Assembly: GCA_964469055.1 (NCBI GenBank) | Contig: CAYXXN010000032.1 | Location: 1 to 20,799 of the forward strand | Origin: CAYXXN01 sp964469055 | GTDB lineage: Bacteria > Acidobacteriota > Thermoanaerobaculia > Multivoradales > JAHEKO01 | DNA: 20,799 bases | Direction: 5' to 3' | Shown: positions 1 to 8,160 of the stretch, one piece after another | How the letters are laid out: every line of letters starts with the position of its first letter | Numbering within the stretch: position 1 is the first letter of the stretch | The notes under the pieces: generated by a model | What the model saw: the letters and a program-made list of their open reading frames with translations, nothing else | Told to the model about the DNA's origin: nothing | Databases searched by the model: none | Position numbers and translations under genes: made by a program

Positions 1-448
1 AGGAGAAATCCTCCAGGTCCGCCAGCAGGACCACCATCCGGTAGTCGTACGGCAGGGAGTCCAGGGCCTTCTTGACGTCGTCGTCGAGAACTCCGTGGAA
101 GAACTCCGCCTCCGGATCCGCCGGCTGCTCGGTGTTGTCGCGGCGCACGATCCGCTCGAAGGAGTCCTCGATTTCGGCGAAGTCGACGCTGCGCGGCTCG
201 AGCTTGCGCTTTCGATAGTTGTTGATGAACGTGTTCTTGAGGATCTTGAAGAGCCAGGCCTTCAGGTTGGTGCCCTCTTCGAACTTGTCGTAGTACTTGT
301 AGGCCTTGAAGTAGGTCTCCTGGACGAGGTCTTCCGCGTCCTCGGCGTTCCTGGTCATCCGGTAGGCCGTGCTGTAGAGGCTGTCGACGTACGGCATCGC
401 CGTCGCCTCGAAGTTCCAACCGCGCTGCACGTCCCGAGCCTCGATCAT
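1..448 (-). CDS. ECF-type RNA polymerase sigma factor (partial, C-terminus off the left edge)
   Basis: This gene encodes a sigma-70 family extracytoplasmic-function sigma factor, which would direct RNA polymerase to a dedicated promoter set. I translated it by hand from an ATG at 448, preceded by a GGGGGA ribosome site; 149 codons are visible. Region 2 spans about residues 18-82 and includes the typical stretch DAEDLVQETYFKAYKYYDKF (about 37-56), then KAWLFKILKNTFINNYRK. An acidic linker (about 85-117) follows, and region 4 begins near residue 120 (KKALDSLPYDYRMVVLL) before the sequence is cut. The window ends before any anti-sigma gene could be seen, so its signal is unknown. It lies 146 bases downstream of nuoN on the same strand, separated by a hairpin and possible promoter elements, so I think it is transcribed separately. 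The family assignment is firm; the target regulon cannot be inferred. Confidence 0.9.
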   Translation of the reverse strand, partial: MIEARDVQRGWNFEATAMPYVDSLYSTAYRMTRNAEDAEDLVQETYFKAYKYYDKFEEGTNLKAWLFKILKNTFINNYRKRKLEPRSVDFAEIEDSFERIVRRDNTEQPADPEAEFFHGVLDDDVKKALDSLPYDYRMVVLLADLEDFS

Positions 449-487
449 GGCGGTCCCCCGGAGCCGCAACCTCCTGCTCCGGAAATA

Positions 488-503
488 CGCACGCCCCGTG
501 CCA
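488..503 (-). promoter_or_regulatory. Candidate sigma-54 (-24/-12) promoter upstream of the ECF sigma gene
   Basis: On the minus strand the sequence reads TGGCACG, four bases, then GTGC. The sigma-54 consensus is TGGCACG-N4-TTGCW, so the -24 half is perfect and the -12 half keeps the GC at the right spacing but has GTGC instead of TTGC. Transcription would start about 12 bases further on, giving a leader of roughly 28 bases to the ATG at 448. The same bases form a small inverted repeat (GCACG-GGG-CGTGC), so a repressor or activator site is an alternative reading. Confidence 0.35.
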
Positions 504-519
504 GGGGTTGGCTCTCCGC

Positions 520-547
520 GACGGGCCGGCCGAGGGCCGGTGCCGTC
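520..547 (-). terminator. Hairpin between nuoN and the sigma factor gene, possible terminator
   Basis: An inverted repeat can pair GACGG with CCGTC and, inside it, CCGGCC with GGCCGG around a GAG loop, leaving small unpaired bulges (G, and TG). It lies about 48 bases after the nuoN stop in the direction of transcription. No T-run follows on the minus strand, so intrinsic termination is uncertain; it may instead stabilise the 3' end of the nuo transcript. Confidence 0.35.
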
Positions 548-594
548 AGTGGGAGGTCGCCGCCGTCCTGCGGGGGAGACGCAAGCGGTGGACG

Positions 595-2052
595 CTACGG
601 CAGCGGGAGCGAGCTCGCCTGCGCCCACTCGACCACCGGACCCGGGAAGATGCCGAGCAGGACGGTGACGATGGCGCAGAAGGCGATGGCGCCGACGAGG
701 GCGGGGGAGCGCAGGGGCTGCGGCGTGGTCTCCTCGGCGTCTTTGAAGTACATCTGCACGGCGATGCCGAGGTAGTAGTAGAGCGAGATCGCGCTGGTCA
801 AAACGCCGATCACCGCCACCCAGGTCCAGCCCGACTGGATCGCTGCCGCGAAGAGATAGACCTTGCCGAAGAAGCCGCCGGTGGGCGGGAGACCGGTCAG
901 GGCGAGCATGAAGATCAGCATCAGCGCCGCCAGCGCCGGCGAGCGGCGCGCCAGCCCGGCGTAATCGGCGTAGGTCTCGCCGGCGTACTCCTTGCGCTCG
1001 AGGAGGATCACGGTGCCGAAGGCGCCGGTGGTGATCAAGGTGTAGGCCAGGACGTAGAACATGAGCGCCCACAGCCCGTCGCGGGTGGCGGCGAGCACCC
1101 CCATCAAGGCGTAGCCGGCATGGGCGATCGAGCTGTAGGCCAGCATCCGCTTGACGTTGGTCTGGGTGAGCGCCGCCAAGTTCCCCCAAATCATGCTGAC
1201 CGCCGCCACCGCCGCCACGATCACCTGCCAGTCGGCAGCCAGCCCGGGCAGGCCCTGGAGGAAGATGCGCGCCAGGATGGCGAAGGAGGCCGCCTTCGAG
1301 CCGGCGGCCAGGAACGCGGTCACCGGCGTCGGGGCGCCGACGTAGACGTCGGGCGTCCAGACGTGGAACGGCACGGCCGCCACCTTGAAAAAGAGACCGG
1401 CGGCGAGGAGGAGCCAGCCCACCGGCACCAGCAGGCCGCCGGCCGAGAGGGCCGCGGGCAGGCGGGCCGCCAGGGCGGAGAGCTGCACGGTGCCCGTCGC
1501 CCCGTAGAGCAGCGAGATGCCGTAGAGCAGGATGCCGGAGGACAGCGCCCCGAGGATGAAGTACTTGAGCGCCGCCTCGGTCGACTTGCGCTCGAGCTTG
1601 AAATAGCCGGACAAGATGTAGCTCGCCAGCGCCATGAGCTCGAGCGAGATCCAGATGGAGAGCAGCGAGGCCCCGCTCACCATGAAGAGCATGCCAGTGG
1701 CGGCGAGGAGCAGGAGGGCGTAGAACTCGCCCGCCCGGTACCCGCCCTCCTCGAGGAACCGGCAGGAGAGGACGACGACCACGGCGGTCGCCGCCAACAG
1801 GACGAGCTTCCAGAACACGGCGTAGCCGTCGAGCACGAAGAGGCCAGCCAGGAAGGCGCTCGCTCCCGGCGCCCGTCCCGCCGCCCACAGCACGAGGGCC
1901 GCGGTGCCCACCAGGCCGGCGAACGAGATGGCCGCCGCCGTGCGGCTGGAGACGCCGCGGCCGAAAGAGGCGACGACCAGGAGCCCCATGCCGAGCACCG
2001 AGAGGGCGATCTCGGGGGCGAGGAGCCAGAATTCCTGCGCGGCGATCCCCAC
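595..2052 (-). CDS. nuoN: NADH-quinone oxidoreductase subunit N (complex I antiporter-like subunit)
   Basis: NuoN is one of the three antiporter-like membrane subunits (L, M, N) of respiratory complex I and carries one proton channel of the membrane arm. The product is 485 residues, the usual family length, and is almost entirely hydrophobic. Characteristic parts are SIWISLELMALASYILSGYF near residues 130-150, FKVAAVPFHVWTPDVYVGAP near 222-241, and TNVKRMLAYSSIAHAGYALM near 298-317. The start is GTG at 2052, six bases after the nuoM stop, so translation is probably coupled to nuoM. It is the last gene of the operon. No frameshift or missing channel segment was noticed. Confidence 0.97.
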   Translation of the reverse strand: MGIAAQEFWLLAPEIALSVLGMGLLVVASFGRGVSSRTAAAISFAGLVGTAALVLWAAGRAPGASAFLAGLFVLDGYAVFWKLVLLAATAVVVVLSCRFLEEGGYRAGEFYALLLLAATGMLFMVSGASLLSIWISLELMALASYILSGYFKLERKSTEAALKYFILGALSSGILLYGISLLYGATGTVQLSALAARLPAALSAGGLLVPVGWLLLAAGLFFKVAAVPFHVWTPDVYVGAPTPVTAFLAAGSKAASFAILARIFLQGLPGLAADWQVIVAAVAAVSMIWGNLAALTQTNVKRMLAYSSIAHAGYALMGVLAATRDGLWALMFYVLAYTLITTGAFGTVILLERKEYAGETYADYAGLARRSPALAALMLIFMLALTGLPPTGGFFGKVYLFAAAIQSGWTWVAVIGVLTSAISLYYYLGIAVQMYFKDAEETTPQPLRSPALVGAIAFCAIVTVLLGIFPGPVVEWAQASSLPLP

Positions 2053-2058
2053 GGCCGC

Positions 2059-3639
2059 CTACTCCGCCTCGCCCTCGTCGGCGGCTGGCGCCACCGAGGT
2101 TGCGGCGGCCGCCGCTCCCCCACGGCCGTCGACCTTGCTCACCACGTAGTCGACGGAGGTCTCCATCACCTCGAAGATCGGCTTGGGGTAGAGGCCGATC
2201 CAGAAACACAGGAAGACGATCGGCAGGAGGTACCACAACTCGCGCCGATCGAGGTCGGCCAGCCCCTCGTTCTCCGGGTTGGCGAGCGGCCCGAAGAAGA
2301 CCCGCTGGTACATCCACAGCATGTAGGCGGCGCCGAGGACGATGCCGAGCGCGCCCGCCACGCCCCACCACCAGGCCCGCTGGAAGGCGCCGACCAGGAT
2401 CGTGAACTCGCCGACGAAGCCGTTGAGCGTGGGCAAGCCGATCGACGACATGGTGATGATGAGGAAGATGGTGGCGTAGATCGGCATCTGCTTCGAGAGG
2501 CCGCCGTACTCGGCGATCATGCGGGTGTGCCGGCGCTCGTAGATGACGCCGACCAGGAGGAACAGCGCGCCGGTCGAGAGGCCGTGGTTGAGCATCTGCA
2601 GGATGCCGCCGCCCACCCCGGCGGGATTGAGCGCGAAGAGCCCCAGGGTCACGAACCCCATGTGGGACACCGACGAGTACGCGACCAGCTTCTTCATGTC
2701 CTTCTGCGCCATGGAGACGAGGGCGCCATAGAGGATGGCGACGATCGACAGCGCCGCGACCCACGGCAGGCACTTCCAGGTGCCGTCAGGCAGGATCGGG
2801 AGCGAGAAGCGGACGAACCCGTAGGTCCCCATCTTCAGGAGCACGCCCGCCAGGATCACCGAGCCGGCCGTCGGCGCCTCGACGTGGGCGTCGGGCAGCC
2901 AGGTGTGGAACGGGAACATCGGCACCTTGATGGCGAAGCCGATGAAAAACGCGAGGAAGATCCACACTTGGAGGTCGAGGGGGATCTGGTCGGCGATGGC
3001 GTGGAATTGGAGGATCGAGAACGTGCGCTCGTTGCCGAGGCCCTCGATGCCGAGGAATCCGTTCGAGTTGTAGAAGTAGAGGGCGAGGATGCCGAGCAGC
3101 ATCACCACCGATCCGACCAAGGTATAGAGGAAGAACTTGATCGCCGCGTAGAGCCTGCGTGGCCCGCCCCAGATCCCGATCAGGAAGTACATCGGGACCA
3201 GCATGACCTCCCAGAAGACGTAGAAGAGGAAGAAGTCGAGCGCCATGAAGACCCCGAGCATCCCGGTCTGCAGCAGCAGCAGGAAGACGTAGTACTCCTT
3301 TTCCCGCGTCGCGATTGCCGACCAGCTCGAGAGGAACGAGAGGAAGCCCAAGAGCGTCGTCAGCAGGACGAGCAGCACTGCCATCCCGTCGACGCCGAAC
3401 TCGTACTTGACGCCGATCGCCGGGATCCAGTTGGCGCTCTCCCGGAACTGGAAGAGATCGCCGCCGCGCTCGAAGGTGAACCACAGCGGCAGCGACACCA
3501 GGAAGTCGGCGAGCGCCACGCCCGTCGCCCAGCGCCGCGGGGCGGCGCCGTTCTTCATGAAGAAGATGGGGACGGTGCCGACGAGCGGCAGGTAGCAGAT
3601 GAGGCTCAGGTAGGGAATCTGATGCACCCAATCGAACAT
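2059..3639 (-). CDS. nuoM: NADH-quinone oxidoreductase subunit M (complex I antiporter-like subunit)
   Basis: NuoM is the middle antiporter-like subunit of the complex I membrane arm and translocates protons. The 526-residue product has the expected length and is hydrophobic throughout. The key glutamate in FWEVMLVPMYFLIGIWGG falls at residue 144, the same number as the essential Glu144 of E. coli NuoM. The second conserved part is IKVPMFPFHTWLPDAHVEAP, followed by KDMKKLVAYSSVSHMGFV. The start is ATG at 3639 with GGAAAG upstream at good spacing. It sits 28 bases after the nuoL stop. The C-terminus carries an Ala/Gly/Glu-rich tail (about the last 25 residues) that is unlikely to be in the membrane. 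Confidence 0.97.
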   Translation of the reverse strand: MFDWVHQIPYLSLICYLPLVGTVPIFFMKNGAAPRRWATGVALADFLVSLPLWFTFERGGDLFQFRESANWIPAIGVKYEFGVDGMAVLLVLLTTLLGFLSFLSSWSAIATREKEYYVFLLLLQTGMLGVFMALDFFLFYVFWEVMLVPMYFLIGIWGGPRRLYAAIKFFLYTLVGSVVMLLGILALYFYNSNGFLGIEGLGNERTFSILQFHAIADQIPLDLQVWIFLAFFIGFAIKVPMFPFHTWLPDAHVEAPTAGSVILAGVLLKMGTYGFVRFSLPILPDGTWKCLPWVAALSIVAILYGALVSMAQKDMKKLVAYSSVSHMGFVTLGLFALNPAGVGGGILQMLNHGLSTGALFLLVGVIYERRHTRMIAEYGGLSKQMPIYATIFLIITMSSIGLPTLNGFVGEFTILVGAFQRAWWWGVAGALGIVLGAAYMLWMYQRVFFGPLANPENEGLADLDRRELWYLLPIVFLCFWIGLYPKPIFEVMETSVDYVVSKVDGRGGAAAAATSVAPAADEGEAE

Positions 3640-3667
3640 GTCGTCTCTTTCCGCAGGGCGGGCTGTC

Positions 3668-5740
3668 TTACCAGCCCCCCGTCCGCATGGCGACGTAGAA
3701 ACCGAGCAGGACGGCGAGGCCCAGGGCCAGCACCAGGCCGTACTGGGACACGAGACCGGTCTGCAGAGCGCGGAAGGCGCGCGAGCCCGCCTTCAGGCCG
3801 GTGCCCACGAGGTTCACGGCGCCGTCGACGAAGTACTTGTCGAAGAAACCCGAGAGCAACGAGATCGCCACCGTCAGATGGCGCGAGCCGTTGACCAGCA
3901 CGCCGTCGATGAAGCGGCTGTCGAAAGCGAAGAGACCGCGAGCGCTCCCCCAGGTTGCGGAGACGACGGTGGCGTCGTAGGCCTCGTCCACCCAGTACTT
4001 GTTGACCAGCAACCGATGCAGGGCCGGAAAGCGGGCGGCCCAGGCCTCGCCGCCCTGAAGCCCCCGATCGCCGCCGAAGAACCGGCGGGCGAGCAGGAAG
4101 CCAGCCGCCGCGACCGCCACCGAAGCGGCCATCAGCGCGAGCTCGAGCGGCAGGCTCGCACGGTGCTCCGCGTGCTCGCCCAGGTGGGCGATGACCGGCT
4201 CGAGGAAGCGACCGAAGAGGTTGAGGCGGGCGAACGGGATCCCCACCCAGCCAGCGAGAATGGCGCCCACGGCGAGGACCACCAGAGGGAGGGTCATCAC
4301 CGGCGGCGACTCGTGCAGGTGGTGCTCCTGGTCGTGGCTGCCGCGGAAACCGCCGTGGAAAGTCATGAAGACGGCGCGGAACATGTAGCAGGCGGTGAGC
4401 CCGGCGGTCACGAGTGCCACGACCCAGAGCAGCGAGCTCCGCTCGAAGGCCGCCGCCAGGATCTGGTCCTTGCTGAAGAAGCCGGAGAGCAGGGGCGCTC
4501 CCGAGATCGCCGCCGCGCCGACGACGAAGGTGCGGTAGGTCGTGGGCAGGTGTGCCTTCAAGCCTCCCATGCGGCGCATGTCCTGCTCGCCGCCCATGGC
4601 GTGGATCACCGAGCCCGAGCCGAGGAACAAGAGTGCCTTGAAGAAGGCGTGGGTCATCAAGTGGAAGATGGCGGCGCTGTAGGCGCCGACCCCGGCGGCC
4701 ACGAACATGTAGCCCAACTGCGAGACGGTCGAATAGGCGAGCACCTTCTTGATGTCGGTCTGGGCAAGGCCAATGGTGCCGGCCAAGAGCGCGGTCGCCA
4801 CGCCGACGATCGCCACCAGGTCGCCGATCCCGGAAGCGAGCTGGTAGAGCGCGTTCGAGCGCGCCACCATGTAGACGCCGGCCGTGACCATGGTGGCGGC
4901 ATGGATCAGGGCCGAGACCGGCGTCGGGCCGGCCATGGCATCGGGCAGCCAGACGTGGAGCGGGATCTGCGCGCTCTTGCCCGTGGCGCCCACGAACAGG
5001 CACAGGGCGACGAAGGCGGCGAAGGAGAGTCCGAGGAGGTACGGGGACTGGAGGGCCGCCGGGTCCTGCTCGATCGCCTCGAAGATCCGGCGGTAGTCGA
5101 GCGTCCCGAAGCGCGCCAGCAGAGCGAAGAGCCCGACGACGAACGCGAAGTCGCCGATCCGGTTGACGATGAAGGCCTTGCGGCCGGCGAACGGCGGAAA
5201 CTCCTGGTCGGAGTAGAAGCCGATCAGGAGGTAGGAGCACAGCCCGACCCCCTCCCAGCCGACGAACATCACCAGATAGTTGTTGCCGAGAACCAGCAAC
5301 AACATCGCTCCCATGAACAGATTCAAGTAGGTGAAGTAGCGCTGGAACCCCGGCTCGTGGGCCATGTAGCCCACCGAGTAGACGTGGATCCAGAAGCCGA
5401 CGAAGGTGACGACGAAGAGCATCACCGCCGACAGCGGGTCGAGCAGGAACCCCATCTCGATCGTGAGGCGGCCGGGCTCACCGGCCGTCGCCTCGCCCGC
5501 GGGCAGCACGCTCGCCGGGATCCAGGTGTAGAGCACCTGCTCGAAGGGCTCGCCGGCGGCGTGCTCGGGACCGGCGAGGTAGCTGCCGATCGCGGCGAGG
5601 GCCAGCAGACATGACAGGCCCACCGCGCCGCAGGCGACGGCGGCGACAGCTCTCTTGCCCAGCCGGCCGCGTAGCAGCACGCCGTTCAAGAGCGTCCCGA
5701 GGAAGGGCAGCGCCGGAATGAGCCACAGCAGACGCGTCAT
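3668..5740 (-). CDS. nuoL: NADH-quinone oxidoreductase subunit L (complex I distal antiporter-like subunit)
   Basis: NuoL is the largest antiporter-like subunit, at the tip of the membrane arm, and carries the long lateral helix that runs along NuoM and NuoN. The 690-residue product has the normal length for a full NuoL including that C-terminal helix. Diagnostic stretches are FVGWEGVGLCSYLLIGFY with the conserved glutamate at residue 163, GKSAQIPLHVWLPDAMAGPT, HAATMVTAGVYMV, and DIKKVLAYSTVSQLGYMFVA. The conserved H-rich loop (EHHLHESPPVM) is present near residue 470. The start is ATG at 5740, overlapping the end of nuoK by four bases (ATGA), so translation is likely coupled. Confidence 0.97.
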   Translation of the reverse strand: MTRLLWLIPALPFLGTLLNGVLLRGRLGKRAVAAVACGAVGLSCLLALAAIGSYLAGPEHAAGEPFEQVLYTWIPASVLPAGEATAGEPGRLTIEMGFLLDPLSAVMLFVVTFVGFWIHVYSVGYMAHEPGFQRYFTYLNLFMGAMLLLVLGNNYLVMFVGWEGVGLCSYLLIGFYSDQEFPPFAGRKAFIVNRIGDFAFVVGLFALLARFGTLDYRRIFEAIEQDPAALQSPYLLGLSFAAFVALCLFVGATGKSAQIPLHVWLPDAMAGPTPVSALIHAATMVTAGVYMVARSNALYQLASGIGDLVAIVGVATALLAGTIGLAQTDIKKVLAYSTVSQLGYMFVAAGVGAYSAAIFHLMTHAFFKALLFLGSGSVIHAMGGEQDMRRMGGLKAHLPTTYRTFVVGAAAISGAPLLSGFFSKDQILAAAFERSSLLWVVALVTAGLTACYMFRAVFMTFHGGFRGSHDQEHHLHESPPVMTLPLVVLAVGAILAGWVGIPFARLNLFGRFLEPVIAHLGEHAEHRASLPLELALMAASVAVAAAGFLLARRFFGGDRGLQGGEAWAARFPALHRLLVNKYWVDEAYDATVVSATWGSARGLFAFDSRFIDGVLVNGSRHLTVAISLLSGFFDKYFVDGAVNLVGTGLKAGSRAFRALQTGLVSQYGLVLALGLAVLLGFYVAMRTGGW

Positions 5741-6045
5741 CCCGAGAGCTCCGAGGCGCGATCGAGCTCGGTCGTCTCGTGCAGCCGGAAGAGGGCCACC
5801 AGGATGCCGAGGCCGACGGCGGCCTCGCCGGCGGCCACCGCGATGGTGAAGATCGCGAAGATCTGTCCGCCGAGATCACCCAACTGGTAGGAGAAAGCGA
5901 CGAAGTTGAGGTTGACGGAGTTCAGCACCAACTCGATCGACATCAGGACCGTAATCAGGTTGCGGCGCGTGAGGATGCCTACGACGCCGATCGCGAAGAG
6001 CAGCGACGAGAGCACCAGGTAGTGGGTCGTGGTGATGCCGCTCAT
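5737..6045 (-). CDS. nuoK: NADH-quinone oxidoreductase subunit K
   Basis: NuoK is a small membrane subunit with three helices that, with NuoJ, forms the proton channel next to NuoN. The 102-residue product has the normal length. The two membrane glutamates needed for proton transfer are visible: Glu38 in LMSIELVLNSVNLNFVAF and Glu74 in AVAAGEAAVGLGI, matching E. coli Glu36 and Glu72. The start is ATG at 6045, three bases after nuoJ ends, and the stop overlaps the nuoL start in ATGA. Confidence 0.97.
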   Translation of the reverse strand: MSGITTTHYLVLSSLLFAIGVVGILTRRNLITVLMSIELVLNSVNLNFVAFSYQLGDLGGQIFAIFTIAVAAGEAAVGLGILVALFRLHETTELDRASELSG

Positions 6046-6048
6046 CGC

Positions 6049-6582
6049 TTACTGCCTCCGTCCCAGGACCACCGCGCCGATCATCGCCACCAGCAGGAAG
6101 AGCGAGACGATCTCGAAGGGCAGCAGGTACGTGCGGTAGAGCTCCCAGGCGACGGCCTGGGAGTTCCCGACCCGTTCGCCCCCGACCTGAACGAAGCCGA
6201 CCGGCGAGGCGTCCGGCACCGGGAACTGGAGCGGCACGAAAACGAGCCCGAAGAGCAGCACCAGGATCGCCGCCACCACCAGGGCCGCGCCGGCATGACT
6301 GGCGAAGAGGCGGCTCTCGCGCAACTGGTGCAGGTTCACCAACATGATGACGAACAGGAACAGCACCATGATGCCGCCGCCGTAGACGAAGATCTGGACG
6401 ACCCCCAGGAACTCCGCGTGGCGCAGGAAGAAGAGGACGGCCACGGCGAGGAAACAGGTCAAGAGCGACACCGCTCCGTACATCGGGTTGCGCAGAGTGA
6501 CCACGCCGAGGGCCGCCACCAGGGCCAAGGCGGCGAAGAAGTAGAACAGCACGGCGGGGCCGTGGGCGGTGAGGAGCTCCAT
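6049..6582 (-). CDS. nuoJ: NADH-quinone oxidoreductase subunit J
   Basis: NuoJ is a five-helix membrane subunit between the quinone-binding region and the antiporter subunits. The 177-residue product has family length. The conserved third-helix stretch is seen as EFLGVVQIFVYGGGIMVLFLFVIML (about residues 57-81; the glycines of YGGGIM form the flexible helix bulge), preceded by NPMYGAVSLL. The start is ATG at 6582, four bases after the nuoI stop. The fourth and fifth helices are separated by a longer extramembrane loop rich in Gly, Val and Pro (about residues 125-145). Confidence 0.96.
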   Translation of the reverse strand: MELLTAHGPAVLFYFFAALALVAALGVVTLRNPMYGAVSLLTCFLAVAVLFFLRHAEFLGVVQIFVYGGGIMVLFLFVIMLVNLHQLRESRLFASHAGAALVVAAILVLLFGLVFVPLQFPVPDASPVGFVQVGGERVGNSQAVAWELYRTYLLPFEIVSLFLLVAMIGAVVLGRRQ

Positions 6583-6586
6583 CCGC

Positions 6587-7066
6587 TCAGCGCACCTCGG
6601 CGTCCGTGTAGGCGGGCCGCACCTTCCAGTCCTGCAGCTCGTCGATGTCGACGTAGAGGTTCGACCAGCGGTCGTAGCTCGCGAGCTCGTAGTTCTTCGA
6701 GGTCAACCAGATCGACTTCGGATCCGTCGGGCAGCCCTCCTCGCACAGGCCGCAGAACATGCAGCGCTGGACGTCGATGTCGAAGCGGTCGAGGACCTTC
6801 TCCTTCTTGCCGGTGGCCGGATTCGGCTCCTGATGCCAGTCGATGTAGATGATGTCGATCGGACAGTCACGGGCGCACAGCGTGCACTTGATGCAGCGCT
6901 CTTCGTCGAGCCGGAACATGCCGCGGAAGCGGTGCGCCGGCTCCTTGCGCTCCTCGGGGTACTGAATCGTCTCCTTCTTCTTGAAGAGATGCTTGCCCGT
7001 GATGCGCAGCCCCGCGACCAGGTCGAGGAGCATGAACTTGTCGAGAAAACGCTTGACGGGGCTCAC
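6587..7066 (-). CDS. nuoI: NADH-quinone oxidoreductase subunit I (2x[4Fe-4S] ferredoxin-like)
   Basis: NuoI carries the two tetranuclear clusters N6a and N6b that pass electrons towards NuoB. From the GTG at 7066 the product is 159 residues. Both cluster motifs are intact: CIKCTLCARDCP with Cys58, 61, 64 and 68, and CMFCGLCEEGCP with Cys102, 105, 108 and 112. I chose the GTG at 7066 because it overlaps the nuoH stop as GTGA, the pattern used by its neighbours, and begins at the usual NuoI N-terminus (SPVKRFLDKF). The longer in-frame start at 7141 would run back into nuoH with unrelated residues. Confidence 0.96.
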   Translation of the reverse strand: MSPVKRFLDKFMLLDLVAGLRITGKHLFKKKETIQYPEERKEPAHRFRGMFRLDEERCIKCTLCARDCPIDIIYIDWHQEPNPATGKKEKVLDRFDIDVQRCMFCGLCEEGCPTDPKSIWLTSKNYELASYDRWSNLYVDIDELQDWKVRPAYTDAEVR

Positions 7067-8160
7067 CAGCCACCTCCGGGAAGCAGGATCTTCGCCACGC
7101 CGATGGCGCCGATCGTCGCCAGCGACAACGGCAGCAGCCATTTCCAGCCGAGCTCCATCAGCTGGTCGAAGCGGTAGCGCGGGAAGGTGCCGCGGAACCA
7201 GATGTAGAGGAAGAGGAAAAAGAAGACCTTGAGCGAGAACCAGATCAACCCGGCGAGGCCCCGCGGCAGGAAGGGCAGGTCGAGGAAGGCGAGTGAGGCG
7301 ACGTTGGGGAACGGCCGCGTCCAGCCACCGAGGAAGATCGTCGTCGCCACCGCCGAGATGACGATCATGTTGGCGTACTCGCCCAAGAAGAACAGGGCGA
7401 AGCGCATTCCCGTGTACTCGGTGTGGAAGCCGGCCACCAGCTCCGACTCGGCCTCTGGCAGGTCGAAGGGGTTGCGGTTCGACTCCGCGACCCCGGCGAT
7501 GAGGTAGATGAGGAAGGCGATCAGCCCGAACGGGAAGAAGGCGAAGACGAACCAGCGTCCGTGCTCGATCTGGGCTTGGACGATGCCGGAAAGCGACATC
7601 GTGCCTGCCATCAAGAGCGGGGCGACGAGCGAGAACCCCTGCGGCACTTCGTACGAGATCATCTGCGCCGCCGAGCGCAGGCCCCCCAGGAGCGAGAACT
7701 TGCTGTTCGAGGCCCAGCCGCCCAGGATGATGCCGTAGACTCCGATCGTCGCCGCGGCGATCACGAACAAGAGGCCGACATTGACATCGGTGATGTACCA
7801 GTCATGGGCACCCCCGGTGAGCGTGGCCGAGGGTCCGAACGGCACCACCGCGAAGATCACGAAGGCCGGCCCCACCACCAAGCACGGGGCCAGCACGAAG
7901 GCCCACTTGACGGCCCGGTGCGGGATGACGTCTTCTTTGACCAGGAGCTTGGCGATGTCGGCGATCGGCTGTAGCAGGCCCCAAGGGCCGACCCGATTGG
8001 GACCCAGCCGAACCTGCAGGTAGCCCAGGATTTTGCGCTCGGCCAGCACCAGGTAGGTGATGAGCGGCAGCAGCCCCAGGAACAAGAAGAGGGCGATCTT
8101 CACCGCCGGCACGAAGGCGTACTGGTACAAGGTCGGTCCCAGCGCCTCTTGCAGGCTCAC
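7063..8160 (-). CDS. nuoH: NADH-quinone oxidoreductase subunit H
   Basis: NuoH is the eight-helix membrane subunit that forms the quinone chamber with NuoB and NuoD and couples quinone chemistry to proton pumping. From the GTG at 8160 the product is 365 residues. Conserved parts include AERKILGYLQVRLGPNRVGP (about 42-61), GWASNSKFSLLGGLRSAAQM, and the acidic loop ESNRNPFDLPEAESELVAGF with HTEYTGMRFALFFLGEYANM next to it. The start shares GTGA with the nuoD stop. An in-frame upstream extension to 8922 only shadows nuoD and was not used. Confidence 0.97.
   Translation of the reverse strand: MSLQEALGPTLYQYAFVPAVKIALFLFLGLLPLITYLVLAERKILGYLQVRLGPNRVGPWGLLQPIADIAKLLVKEDVIPHRAVKWAFVLAPCLVVGPAFVIFAVVPFGPSATLTGGAHDWYITDVNVGLLFVIAAATIGVYGIILGGWASNSKFSLLGGLRSAAQMISYEVPQGFSLVAPLLMAGTMSLSGIVQAQIEHGRWFVFAFFPFGLIAFLIYLIAGVAESNRNPFDLPEAESELVAGFHTEYTGMRFALFFLGEYANMIVISAVATTIFLGGWTRPFPNVASLAFLDLPFLPRGLAGLIWFSLKVFFFLFLYIWFRGTFPRYRFDQLMELGWKWLLPLSLATIGAIGVAKILLPGGGW

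Noticed and set aside
508..3894. Open frame of 1128 codons on the plus strand, opposite nuoN and nuoM
   Set aside because: It is antisense to two clearly conserved genes, with a low-complexity His/Arg/Glu/Asp/Gln-rich translation. In high-GC DNA the strand opposite a gene often lacks stops, so length alone is not evidence.
3606..5240. Open frame of 544 codons on the minus strand inside nuoL
   Set aside because: A frame-shifted reading of nuoL, Arg/Pro/Gly rich, while nuoL itself shows family motifs throughout.
3638..5614. Open frame of 658 codons on the plus strand, opposite nuoL
   Set aside because: Antisense to a conserved nuoL with the same charged low-complexity composition; no domain or start signal recognised.
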